Shown: piece after piece, positions 1 through 5,396 of the stretch
How positions within the stretch are numbered: the first letter of the stretch is position 1
Layout of the letters: each line of letters starts with the position of its first letter
NCBI GenBank assembly: GCA_003164275.1
Contig: PLSY01000122.1
Span: forward strand, 1-6,219
Length of the DNA stretch: 6,219 bases
Source: Acidimicrobiaceae bacterium
Lineage (GTDB): Bacteria > Actinomycetota > Acidimicrobiia > Acidimicrobiales > RAAP-2
Direction of reading: 5' to 3'
Position numbers and translations under genes: made by a program
The notes under the pieces: model-generated
Told to the model about the DNA's origin: nothing
What the model saw: the letters and a program-made list of their open reading frames with translations, nothing else
Databases searched by the model: none

Positions 1-554
1 AGAAGACCCAGGTGCAAGCCCTCGATCGCACCGCACCGGTGTTGCCGCTGCGACCCGGTCTCCCTGAGCGGGCCACACACGACTATGTGCGCAACGGCAC
101 TACGAACCTCTACGCCGCCTTGGACATGGCCTCGGGCAAGGTCATCGCCGACATGACCGAGCGCCACCGGGCCGTCGAGTTCCGCAAGTTCTTGAACCTG
201 ATCAACCGCTCTGTTCCCGAAGACCTCGACGTCCACCTGATCGTCGACAACGTCTCGACCCACAAAACACCCGAGATCCATCGGTGGCTACTTCGCCACC
301 CGCGATTCCATCTCCACTTCACCCCGACCTACAGCTCGTGGATGAACATGGTGGAGCGGTGGTTCGCTGAGCTCACCGAAAAATGGCTGCGCCGCGGCAC
401 TCACCATTCGACGAAGGAGCTGCAGGAGTCCATCACTCACTGGGTCGACCAGTGGAATGAGGATCCCCGTCCCTACGTCTGGCACAAAAGCGCAGACGAG
501 ATCCTTACAACGCTGGCCGCATATACCCAGCGGATCTCCGACTCAGGACACTAG
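1..554 (+). CDS. IS630-family transposase, C-terminal part (5' end outside window)
   Basis: This is the DDE transposase of an IS630-type element, which cuts and joins element ends at TA dinucleotides. The frame is already open at the first base (codons start at base 3: K-T-Q-V-Q-A-L-D-R-T), matching the family's 'DEK-(T/S)-Q-x-Q-A-L-D-R-T' segment, so the first catalytic Asp lies just upstream of the window. The second Asp is in HLIVDNVSTHK (codon 246-248). The Glu is in MNMVERWFAELTEKW (codon 354-356), 35 residues later, as expected for the family. The C-terminal helix WVDQWNEDPRPYVWHKSADEIL is also typical. About 183 residues are visible, roughly the last half of a usual 340-residue protein. 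The downstream part shows no internal stop, so the gene may be intact. The GTG at base 12 is not a credible start because it lies inside the catalytic domain. Confidence 0.9.
   Translation, partial: KTQVQALDRTAPVLPLRPGLPERATHDYVRNGTTNLYAALDMASGKVIADMTERHRAVEFRKFLNLINRSVPEDLDVHLIVDNVSTHKTPEIHRWLLRHPRFHLHFTPTYSSWMNMVERWFAELTEKWLRRGTHHSTKELQESITHWVDQWNEDPRPYVWHKSADEILTTLAAYTQRISDSGH
538..554 (+). repeat. Possible right terminus of the IS630 element, overlapping the stop codon
   Basis: The last coding bases read GACTCAGGACAC followed by TAG. IS630 elements insert at TA and duplicate it. If the right end is ...CTCAGGACAC at 551, the flanking TA (552-553) supplies the first two bases of the transposase stop codon. 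The matching left end, expected to read TA followed by GTGTCCTGAG, lies upstream of the window, so the inverted repeat cannot be confirmed here. The resemblance of this terminus to known IS630 ends is from memory. Confidence 0.35.
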
Positions 555-822
555 TGGCTTAGGCACATCCTTCTGAGGTCGCGCACAGCTTCCGTTGGCT
601 TCTCGATGTTGCAGATGGCCCACCCTGGGACTTAGAAGTCAACTGATGGGGCATCCGTCTCCGACCGACTTGCCCAACTTGTCGCGTCCGCCACTTGAGG
701 CCGCCCCCTGTCGTCTTACGGCGGTGTCAGCGTTGAGCTACGCCCGCACAAACAACGTGAAACCGTACCCATCGGTCTGGTCGAACTGTCCCCGTAGCGG
801 GTCAACCTGACTTCGGTCGGGT

Positions 823-852
823 GGCGGCGAATCGCACATACGAATCGCCGCC
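823..852. repeat. Imperfect inverted repeat / hairpin, 12-bp arms, 6-base loop
   Basis: The left arm GGCGGCGAATCG (823-834) and right arm CGAATCGCCGCC (841-852) pair at 11 of 12 positions (one A-A mismatch) around the loop CACATA. The stem is strong and GC-rich. No T-run follows on either strand within a few bases, so a classical intrinsic terminator is not supported. It could be a decayed IS end, a recombinase site or a bidirectional RNA hairpin. Confidence 0.6.
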
Positions 853-1219
853 GCAGGAGCCAGTTGGTCGGTCCTCTCACTGACCCAGTCTCGCCGACCT
901 GAGGTCCCGACATGGTCCATGCTCTCGCTCATCGACGAATTCCGCCGCCCACACGGACGGCGTGTTCGTCAATGAATTCGGCGACCCGACAATCAGACAG
1001 CCCACGTTCGACCAGTCTCGGCCGCGCCTGCAGCGGTTCGCTCAAACGGAAATCGTGAACCGCACCGGGAATCCGCTCGCTCCGGTTGCCGAAGTGGGCA
1101 ACATGTCTACTTGTTTCGGATCTTCTCCCAGATACAACCGAGAACTACAGCTGACCGTGGCAGCGACCACCAGTCACAGCTAACGTAGATGGCTCCTGCA
1201 CAATCCGATGGACGTGGCT

Positions 1220-1224
1220 GGAGG
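1220..1224 (+). promoter_or_regulatory. Ribosome-binding site for the lipoprotein at 1230
   Basis: GGAGG (within GGAGGTGA) lies five bases before the GTG at 1230. That is good Shine-Dalgarno spacing, and it excludes the earlier in-frame GTG at 1224, which overlaps the site. Confidence 0.7.
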
Positions 1225-1229
1225 TGACT

Positions 1230-1571
1230 GTGCATCAGTATGCCCGTAGAGCAGTTCTCCCAATCGTATGTCTACTGGCGCTCCCTATCGCCGCGGGCTG
1301 CTCGTCCTCAAACCAGTCATACAAAGATGGGGTGAAGGCCGAGCAGACGAAGACGAACACTCCAGGTCCTCGATCGACGTCACCTTGCAAACGCAAACTC
1401 ATCGAAGTAGGCGGCAGCGTCGTGGTCGTATGCCAGCGTGCCGGAGACGCGGACCCGAGTTCGCCCGGGACTGAGCAGACGAGCCCGAACACTCCGGGTC
1501 CTCGATCTACGTCGCCTTGCAAACACACAATCATCGAAGTGAACGGCAACCTTGACGTTGTGTGCCAGTGA
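1230..1571 (+). CDS. Small lipoprotein with two tandem 32-residue repeats
   Basis: A predicted 113-residue exported lipoprotein of unknown function. The signal peptide has the basic n-region MHQYARR, a hydrophobic core (AVLPIVCLLALPI) and a lipobox ending A-A-G-C, with the lipidated Cys at 24. A short polar linker leads into two copies of a unit, residues 38-69 and 82-113, that are identical at 23 of 32 positions. Each starts with EQT, contains NTPGPRSTSPCK and ends in an (L/I)IEV-x-G-x3-VVCQ strand pair. Each copy has two Cys separated by 14 residues around a conserved Gly, suggesting a disulfide-pinned beta-hairpin. The protein ends exactly at the end of the second copy. GTG 1230 is chosen because GGAGG stands five bases upstream. 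No homologous family is recognised. It lies upstream of, and in the same direction as, the propeller lipoprotein gene. Confidence 0.75.
   Translation: MHQYARRAVLPIVCLLALPIAAGCSSSNQSYKDGVKAEQTKTNTPGPRSTSPCKRKLIEVGGSVVVVCQRAGDADPSSPGTEQTSPNTPGPRSTSPCKHTIIEVNGNLDVVCQ
1341..1436 (+). repeat. Tandem intragenic duplication, copy 1
   Basis: A 96-base unit encoding residues 38-69 of the small lipoprotein. It recurs 132 bases (44 codons) downstream at 1473-1568. The DNA match is strongest at the 5' side (GAGCAGACGA, then AACACTCC, GGTCCTCGATC and CCTTGCAAAC), and the 3' side has diverged. Confidence 0.85.
1473..1568 (+). repeat. Tandem intragenic duplication, copy 2
   Basis: The second copy of the 96-base unit, encoding residues 82-113 and ending directly before the TGA stop. 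The 36-base spacer between copies encodes a Gly/Asp/Ser/Pro-rich linker. Confidence 0.85.
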
Positions 1572-1685
1572 ACTCGCGCAGTTCCAACCAATTTGGCGAC
1601 AGACCAAGGTCGAGGGCCGATCATGACACTCAACGAGACGAACAGGGGCAGAGCTAGAGTTGGTTACCCTTTTCGGACATGCGGC

Positions 1686-1691
1686 GAGGAG
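1686..1691 (+). promoter_or_regulatory. Ribosome-binding site deciding the start of the propeller lipoprotein
   Basis: GAGGAG lies seven bases before GTG 1699. The upstream in-frame TTG at 1660 has only a weak AGAG in front and would place a 20-residue n-region before the signal-peptide core. The GTG is therefore preferred. Confidence 0.6.
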
Positions 1692-2344
1692 CGCAAGGGT
1701 GCGAAGAGGTGGCGGAAAGTCATTGGCGGTGGTGGTTGCGTTGGCGGTCCTTCTAACTTCGGCGAGTTGTTCAAGCGGACAATCGGCCTCTTCTGCGAAG
1801 ACTCCGAACTCCTCGACTGCGTCGTCTGCTTCAAAGACGCGGAAGAGTCCGACCTCGCCTGCACCGTCGTCCGCATCTCCGATACCGACGGCTGCAACTG
1901 GCGTACCCCTGAACACAGCTGGAGGCAGCGGGACGACGCCCCAATCTCAGAGCGTGCAGCCATCCGGTCCGTGGACAGTCATCCCGCGCGGTAGTGCGAG
2001 CGACCTTCCATCCGGCATCTCGTGCGCGTCTGCCAACTTCTGCATGATGGTCGACGACAACGGAACTGCCTATGCATTTGATGGCACCGCGTGGGCGCAT
2101 TCGAACGTATCCCCTAATTTCGCCAGCGTCTCGTGCGCAAGTGCAAACTTCTGCGCGGCAGTTGGGACAGAGGGTGTCTATGTGTATTCACCCACGAGTG
2201 GATGGAGAGCTCCGACCGCTTACCCGGGTCCCGGCGTGCTCCAAGCCATCTCGTGCCTGAACGCCACGTTTTGCATGGGAGTCGACGCCAACGGGGGGGC
2301 AGCCCTGTTCGACGGGAACTCATGGTCTTCAGTCGATCAAGTTG

Positions 2345-2352
2345 TTGGAAGT
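2345..2352 (+). repeat. Target site duplication, left copy
   Basis: TTGGAAGT directly abuts the left inverted repeat of the ISL3 element. The copy on the other side is TTGGAAAT (3787-3794), so 7 of 8 bases match. Eight bases is the normal ISL3-family duplication. Confidence 0.85.
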
Positions 2353-2375
2353 GGCTCTTCCGGTTTCAGTGGGGA
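2353..2375 (+). repeat. ISL3 terminal inverted repeat, left
   Basis: It starts GGCTCTTCCGG and ends AGTGGGGA, with mismatches to the right end only at positions 12, 13 and 15. The transposase stop codon (TGA, at 2368-2366 on the minus strand) lies inside this repeat. Confidence 0.9.
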
Positions 2376-3664
2376 CGAGCTGATCCGATCCGTGGCGGCC
2401 GGATCGTCGTAGGCCACGTGACGCCGCCGGCGTTGAGGAGCACCCGCAGTCGGTAGTGGTCGAAGTTGGCGAAGCCCCGACCCGCCCGCTTCACCTGCTT
2501 GGCGCAGAAGTTCATGCCCTCGGTGGGTCCGTTGGACGCTCCGGTGCGGTGATGGTTCAGGTTCTCCTCGTGCCATCGGGAGAGAGTGCGGCCCATGGTG
2601 CGGATCTCGGGCACGACGTCGGTAGCACAGGCGGCGATGACGTGGTCGAGGAGCACGGCAGCTACTTCGGGGTCCGGCTCTGCGTAGACGGCACGAACCG
2701 CTTCTTTCGCCAGCCAGGCACCCAGCACCTCATCGAAGGGGTCGCCGACCCGGAGCGCGGCCATGAGCTTCTCCCGGCCGCGATCGTCGAGGCGTTCTTC
2801 TCCCTTGATGAGGAGCTTGCGGATCCGGAAGAGCGGGTCAGCCTTCCTGCCGCGATGGCCGAAGGTCTCGTTCTGGACCCGTCGACGTACCTGGTCGACC
2901 ATGCGGTTGGCCACTCTGGTCACGTGGAACGGGTCGGCGACCCGGGTTGCGTGGGCGAGGTGCGGGGAGAGCCCGGACCGGTAGGTGTCGGTCAGGTCGA
3001 GGGCGACGACCTAGACGCCCCGCTGCCACCGCTTCGTGCGTCTAGACGTCCATCGTCGCAGCTTGGCGGCACTTCTCCCTTCGAACAGGTCGATCACCTT
3101 CCGCCGGTCCAGGTCGACGAGGACGGTGGCGTAGATGGTCGTGTGCTCCCGGGTGGCGGCCAGGTAGCTGTGCTCGTCGACCCCGAGCGCCCGTGTCGGG
3201 CCGACCCGGTGGGGGTCGTCGACGAGGGGGCGTCCATGCAGCGTGACGGCCGACCACGCGGTGTCCCAGCCGACTCCGTACTCAGCGGCCACCGAGGCCA
3301 CCGACCGGCACAGCTGGCCGACCTGGCGGGTGACCTCGACTCCGGCCCGAACGGTGAGGACCTGCCTGGGGGCGACACCGGGGAGCTTCTCGGTCCATGT
3401 CTTGCGCACGCACCCGGTGGTCCGACACCGCCACCGGCGCTTCTTCACCACGAGCCGACAGGGGCGTCCGCTGATGTGCAGGTCCCGCAGGTGTACCTCG
3501 ACGCGGTCCTGGGCCTGGGCCCGGCGTCGACACGACGGACAGGTCGCCTTGGCCCTCGTGGACTCCACGGTGACGATCAGTTCACCGGGCACGTCCTCCA
3601 CGTCGAGCACCGCCACGCCCGGAAGTCCCAACATCTTCTCTGCCAGCCCGATACCGTCCGTCAT
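2366..3664 (-). pseudogene. ISL3-family transposase with an in-frame amber codon
   Basis: This is the DDE transposase of the ISL3 element. Read from ATG 3664 (GAGGAGG ten bases upstream), it spans 432 codons, normal for the family. The N-terminal zinc-binding domain has C42-P-S-C45 and C80-R-T-T-G-C85. A helix-turn-helix-like segment around residues 115-140 follows. The catalytic triad is probably D163 (GVDEHSY), D223 (VVALDLTD) and E382 (NGPTEGMN). Codon 218 (3013-3011) is TAG, in WQRGV-stop-VVALDL. The frame is otherwise continuous on both sides, so this is one substitution, perhaps Glu GAG to TAG, five codons before the second Asp. The truncated product would lack two catalytic residues. 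An upstream GTG at 3706 would add 14 residues. The large plus-strand frame over the same region is its shadow. Confidence 0.88.
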
Positions 3665-3763
3665 TGCCAGGGGCCCTCCTCGTGCTTGCCGTCGAACAGC
3701 ACTCACGATGGCGGGGTCCCTGGCCCCATCGGTGGATCCTCGTCAGTTCAGCGCGCGGTCGGT

Positions 3764-3786
3764 TCCCCACTCATTCCGGAAGAGCC
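3764..3786 (-). repeat. ISL3 terminal inverted repeat, right
   Basis: Reverse-complemented, it starts GGCTCTTCCGG and ends AGTGGGGA, pairing with 2353-2375 at 20 of 23 positions. It lies about 100 bases upstream of the transposase ATG. Confidence 0.9.
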
Positions 3787-3794
3787 TTGGAAAT
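3787..3794 (+). repeat. Target site duplication, right copy
   Basis: TTGGAAAT, one base different from the left copy TTGGAAGT. Either copy restores the host frame, giving Gly-Asn or Gly-Ser at the junction before SDTAENS. Confidence 0.85.
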
Positions 3795-4310
3795 AGCGAC
3801 ACGGCGGAGAACTCGACGGGGTTTCAGTCAGTCTCGTGCGCAGCCGCCGACTTCTGCATCGCCCTCGACTCGCAGGGAGAAGCTGCGGAATACCAGAACG
3901 GGTCGTGGGGCTCACCCACACAGCTCGCATCCGGACAAAACTACAACTCACCGCCATCGTTTCAGCAGTCGCAGTCTGTGTCATGCGAATCCTCAACCTA
4001 TTGTGTCGCAGTCGACGAAGGGGGCGATGCCTTCACGTTCGATGGGACGGAGTGGTCTACCCAATCCGGTATCGATTCATATCACCTCAATACCGTTTCG
4101 TGCCCAGGCATTGGTCAATGTATTGCTGGTGATGGGAATGGAAACTCAAATACTAGCTTTGTTGGTGATGTAGTTACACTTTCACACGGACAATGGAGCA
4201 CGCCTTCTAACGTCGACCTCAACTCTCAGATTGAAGGCATCTCCTGTTCATCAACGAGCTTCTGTCTCGGCTTCGACGCTGATGGCGTCGTCACCCAACT
4301 CTCTGTTTGA

Positions 4311-4448
4311 AGAAGACAACGGGTCTGAATCGGTGGACGCAAAGAGGCATCCCCGCTAAGGTTCATCGTCAATGCGGCCGGCATGGCGCCCCTGGCGGGG
4401 TGGGTCCGGTATGCATGCCCACTGTGGGGCAGGCACGGAAGGTGGACA
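4311..4448. other. Gap between the propeller gene and the next lipoprotein gene
   Basis: 138 bases with no gene. There are short G/C-runs able to form only small hairpins (for example CCCC-TGGC-GGGG at 4389-4400), with no T-run and no clear -10/-35 pair. Open frames passing through here are extensions of the following gene. Confidence 0.4.
4437..4445 (+). promoter_or_regulatory. Ribosome-binding site for the lipoprotein at 4449
   Basis: GGAAGGTGG lies three to eleven bases before GTG 4449. It favours that start over ATG 4485, which has no comparable purine run at the right distance. Confidence 0.45.
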
Positions 4449-4964
4449 GTGAGTACGGAGTGTGGCGGGGAACGGGCTGCAGCAATGCGGCGGCGGGGGG
4501 CAGCATGTATCGCCCCACTGACCGTGACGGCAGTAATGGTGTTGTCGGCATGCATCCTCGGCGGGTGCTCAAGCAGCACCAACTCCGTGGCTTCATACTG
4601 CCAGACCTTTTACCGACAGGGCACGCAGTTTCGGAGCCAGTTCCAGAACAGCAACTCGTCCTCGGATCCCCTCGGGGCCCTGGCCTCTCTGCTGACTGCG
4701 CCATCACAGCTGGCCACCTTCTTCGGCAACCTGGCAGCCGTGGCTCCCGCGTCCATCCAGCCTCAGGTGGCCCAAATCCAGCATGCCTTCCAACAAGAGG
4801 TGAACAATGCCGGCCAGGACATCACTGACCCTCTCGGTGGAATCGTCAGTGGACTGGCATCGGCGATCGAGACCGGCCCCGCCTGGACGGCAGTGAACAA
4901 CTGGACCGACTCCAACTGTGGCCCGCCCCCGGGCACCAAGTGGCTGAGCGGATCGAGCAGCTAA
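4449..4964 (+). CDS. Small helical lipoprotein of unknown function
   Basis: A 171-residue predicted lipoprotein. The n-region includes MRRRG (residues 13-17). A hydrophobic core follows, then a lipobox L-G-G-C with the lipidated Cys at 40, followed by a Ser/Thr/Asn stretch. The mature part looks alpha-helical: SYCQTFYRQGTQF, an Asn/Ser-rich loop, then amphipathic segments rich in Ala, Leu and Gln (LATFFGNLAAVAPASIQPQV, FQQEVNNAGQDI). It ends with W-T-D-S-N-C-G-P-P-P-G. Two Cys, at 51 and 157, near the start and end of the mature domain, could form one disulfide closing a helical bundle. Many actinobacterial secreted lipoproteins share this plan, but I recognise no named family. GTG 4449 is chosen for its ribosome-binding site. 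ATG 4485 would give a shorter, equally classical signal peptide with Cys 28, and ATG 4383 is unlikely. The gene runs in the same direction as the two lipoprotein genes upstream. Confidence 0.7.
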   Translation: MSTECGGERAAAMRRRGAACIAPLTVTAVMVLSACILGGCSSSTNSVASYCQTFYRQGTQFRSQFQNSNSSSDPLGALASLLTAPSQLATFFGNLAAVAPASIQPQVAQIQHAFQQEVNNAGQDITDPLGGIVSGLASAIETGPAWTAVNNWTDSNCGPPPGTKWLSGSSS

Positions 4965-5065
4965 TGACCGGAACGGACTGAGACACTCCGATGGTAACCG
5001 TGGTATCGACAGCGTGGGCTGACGCCCTCGAAGCGCGTTGCCTAAGCGGGCTCGTCCTCTTCACC

Positions 5066-5194
5066 ATGACGAAGAAATTACCTGCAGACTTCTAGCGTGA
5101 CGTCGTCACTGTCGCTCGTCCGGGCGATCTTAGGGTCGATGAGGTCACCATCGACTTCGGGATCGCCGAGGAGACGATTTGGCAATCGGCACAC
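5066..5194 (+). pseudogene. IS3-family OrfA remnant (N-terminal helix-turn-helix part)
   Basis: From ATG 5066 the frame reads MTKKLPADF, then TAG (5093-5095), then RDVVTVARPGD and VDEVTIDFGIAEETIW. This matches the start of IS3-family OrfA proteins, which typically read like 'KK-x-P-x-EFRRDVV-x-VAR... (A/I)-x-DFGI-(A/S)-E-x-x-L-x-x-W' and carry the DNA-binding helix-turn-helix. The stop sits where the first or second Arg of FRRDVV is expected. Similarity ends after about residue 40, at roughly 5185-5194, so the rest of OrfA and all of OrfB are missing. No ribosome-binding site is seen before the ATG. It is a relic that carries no transposition function. It ends some 20 bases before the stop codon of the oppositely oriented propeller remnant. 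Confidence 0.65.
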
Positions 5195-5212
5195 TCAACC
5201 AATTCGAGAGGC

Positions 5213-5396
5213 TCATCTGGTCCAAGTTGCGATGTCGCCGACACCATCGACACCCATGCAGAAGTTGACCGAGGGGCAAGACACAGCTTGCCCAGCCCCC
5301 TCAAACCCTGCCGCCTGGGGCCCTACCCACTTGCCGCCGCTGAACTGGTACGCGTTCCCCTCATTGTCCAAAGCCATGCAGAAACCATCTTCCGGG
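5213..5396 (-). pseudogene. C-terminal two repeats of a second SC/FC propeller protein
   Basis: On the minus strand the frame ending at TGA (5215-5213) encodes a C-terminal fragment with no start codon. It reads PEDGFCMALDNEGNAYQFSG, then GKWVGPQAAGFEGAGQ, then AVSCPSVNFCMGVDGVGDI and ATWTR-stop. These are two units of the same repeat as in the lipoprotein at 1699-4310, including the Cys pair, the D-x-x-G-x-A stretch and G-x-W. The stop lies exactly 14 residues after the last FC, as in the other protein, so this is the natural C-terminus. Upstream the family pattern breaks precisely at the proposed IS66 left end: base 5396 would be the last base of the Cys codon of an 'S-C-P-E-D-G-F-C' unit. 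The rest of the gene should lie beyond the IS66 element, outside this window. Confidence 0.75.
5389..5396 (+). repeat. Predicted left copy of the IS66 target duplication
   Basis: CTTCCGGG is the 8-bp sequence directly before the proposed IS66 left end. IS66-family elements make 8-bp duplications. The partner copy would lie beyond the window, so this is a prediction only. Confidence 0.35.

Larger units (their letters stand above)
555..1229. other. Intergenic stretch without a convincing gene
   Basis: About 675 bases in which I find no credible coding region. The open frames at 595-810 and 962-1183 (+) and 716-913 and 738-932 (-) have no ribosome-binding site, no recognisable motif and uneven composition. 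One segment, read from 950 on the plus strand as H-T-D-G-V-F-V-N-E-F-G-D-P, weakly recalls the 'VF-x-(N/D)-E-x-G-x-P' segment of tyrosine recombinases. The catalytic H-x-x-R and Tyr boxes do not follow, so it is at best a decayed fragment. A weak promoter-like pair (TTGTTT at 1111-1116, TACAAC at 1133-1138, 16-base spacer) lies upstream of the lipoprotein gene at 1230. The region probably consists of decayed sequence left by mobile elements. Confidence 0.55.
2353..3786 (-). mobile_element. ISL3-family insertion sequence, 1434 bp, complete but probably inactive
   Basis: The element is bounded by imperfect inverted repeats (20 of 23 positions) that begin GGCTCTTCCGG and end AGTGGGGA. It is flanked by an 8-bp target duplication with one mismatch. 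It carries one transposase gene on the minus strand, opposite to the host gene. Its length plus one target copy is 1442 bp (2 modulo 3), which matches the frame shift between the two host-gene halves and independently confirms the boundaries. The amber codon in the transposase and the diverged target copies suggest an old insertion that cannot move by itself. Confidence 0.92.
1699..4310 (+). pseudogene. Seven-repeat beta-propeller lipoprotein gene, split by an ISL3 element
   Basis: This is an exported lipoprotein gene interrupted at 2353-3786. Joining 1699-2352 to 3795-4310 gives an uninterrupted 389-residue protein. It starts with MRRGGGKS, a hydrophobic core and T-S-A-S-C (Cys 24; Ser at -3 makes the lipobox non-standard). 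A Ser/Thr/Pro/Lys-rich spacer runs to about residue 89. Seven repeats of (V/I)SC-x4-(F/Y)C-x2-(V)D-x2-G-x-A-x3-(F/Y)(D/N)G-x-W follow, starting at residues 107, 144, 184, 231, 280, 319 and 367. Each has a Cys pair; the sixth reads QC in place of FC. The last repeat lacks its G-x-W, while a G-P-W stands alone before repeat 1 (residues 90-92), as in a ring-closed propeller. As it stands, translation from 1699 stops at 2410-2412 after 237 residues, with three repeats and a short IS-encoded tail. Ligand or partner is unknown. Confidence 0.85.

Noticed and set aside
1660..1698. TTG start giving 13 more residues for the propeller lipoprotein
   Set aside because: There is no good ribosome-binding site, and it would lengthen the n-region of the signal peptide. 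GTG 1699 has GAGGAG at seven bases.
1380..1916. Minus-strand frame of 178 codons opposite the two lipoproteins
   Set aside because: It overlaps two plus-strand genes with signal peptides, lipoboxes and ribosome-binding sites. Its composition mirrors their Ser/Thr/Pro linkers.
3243..3794. IS-encoded 5' extension of the frame that reads the second half of the propeller
   Set aside because: The first part of this open frame lies in the IS and is a shadow of the transposase. Only 3795-4310 (with the target copy) belongs to the lipoprotein gene.
2456..3796. Long plus-strand open frame (446 codons) across the ISL3 element
   Set aside because: It is the mirror of the minus-strand transposase, whose zinc and DDE motifs are recognisable. 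The plus-strand protein is low-complexity and has no family features. It also runs through the inverted repeat into the target site.
4389..4400. CCCC-TGGC-GGGG as a terminator after the propeller gene
   Set aside because: The stem is only four base pairs and no T-run follows.
4383..4448. ATG 4383 as start of the third lipoprotein
   Set aside because: It would place over 60 residues before the lipobox Cys and has no ribosome-binding site at suitable distance. GTG 4449 or ATG 4485 fit a signal peptide.
4307..4828. Plus-strand frame of 173 codons overlapping the third lipoprotein
   Set aside because: It has no motif or signal and runs out of frame through the lipoprotein, which has a clear lipobox and ordered domain.
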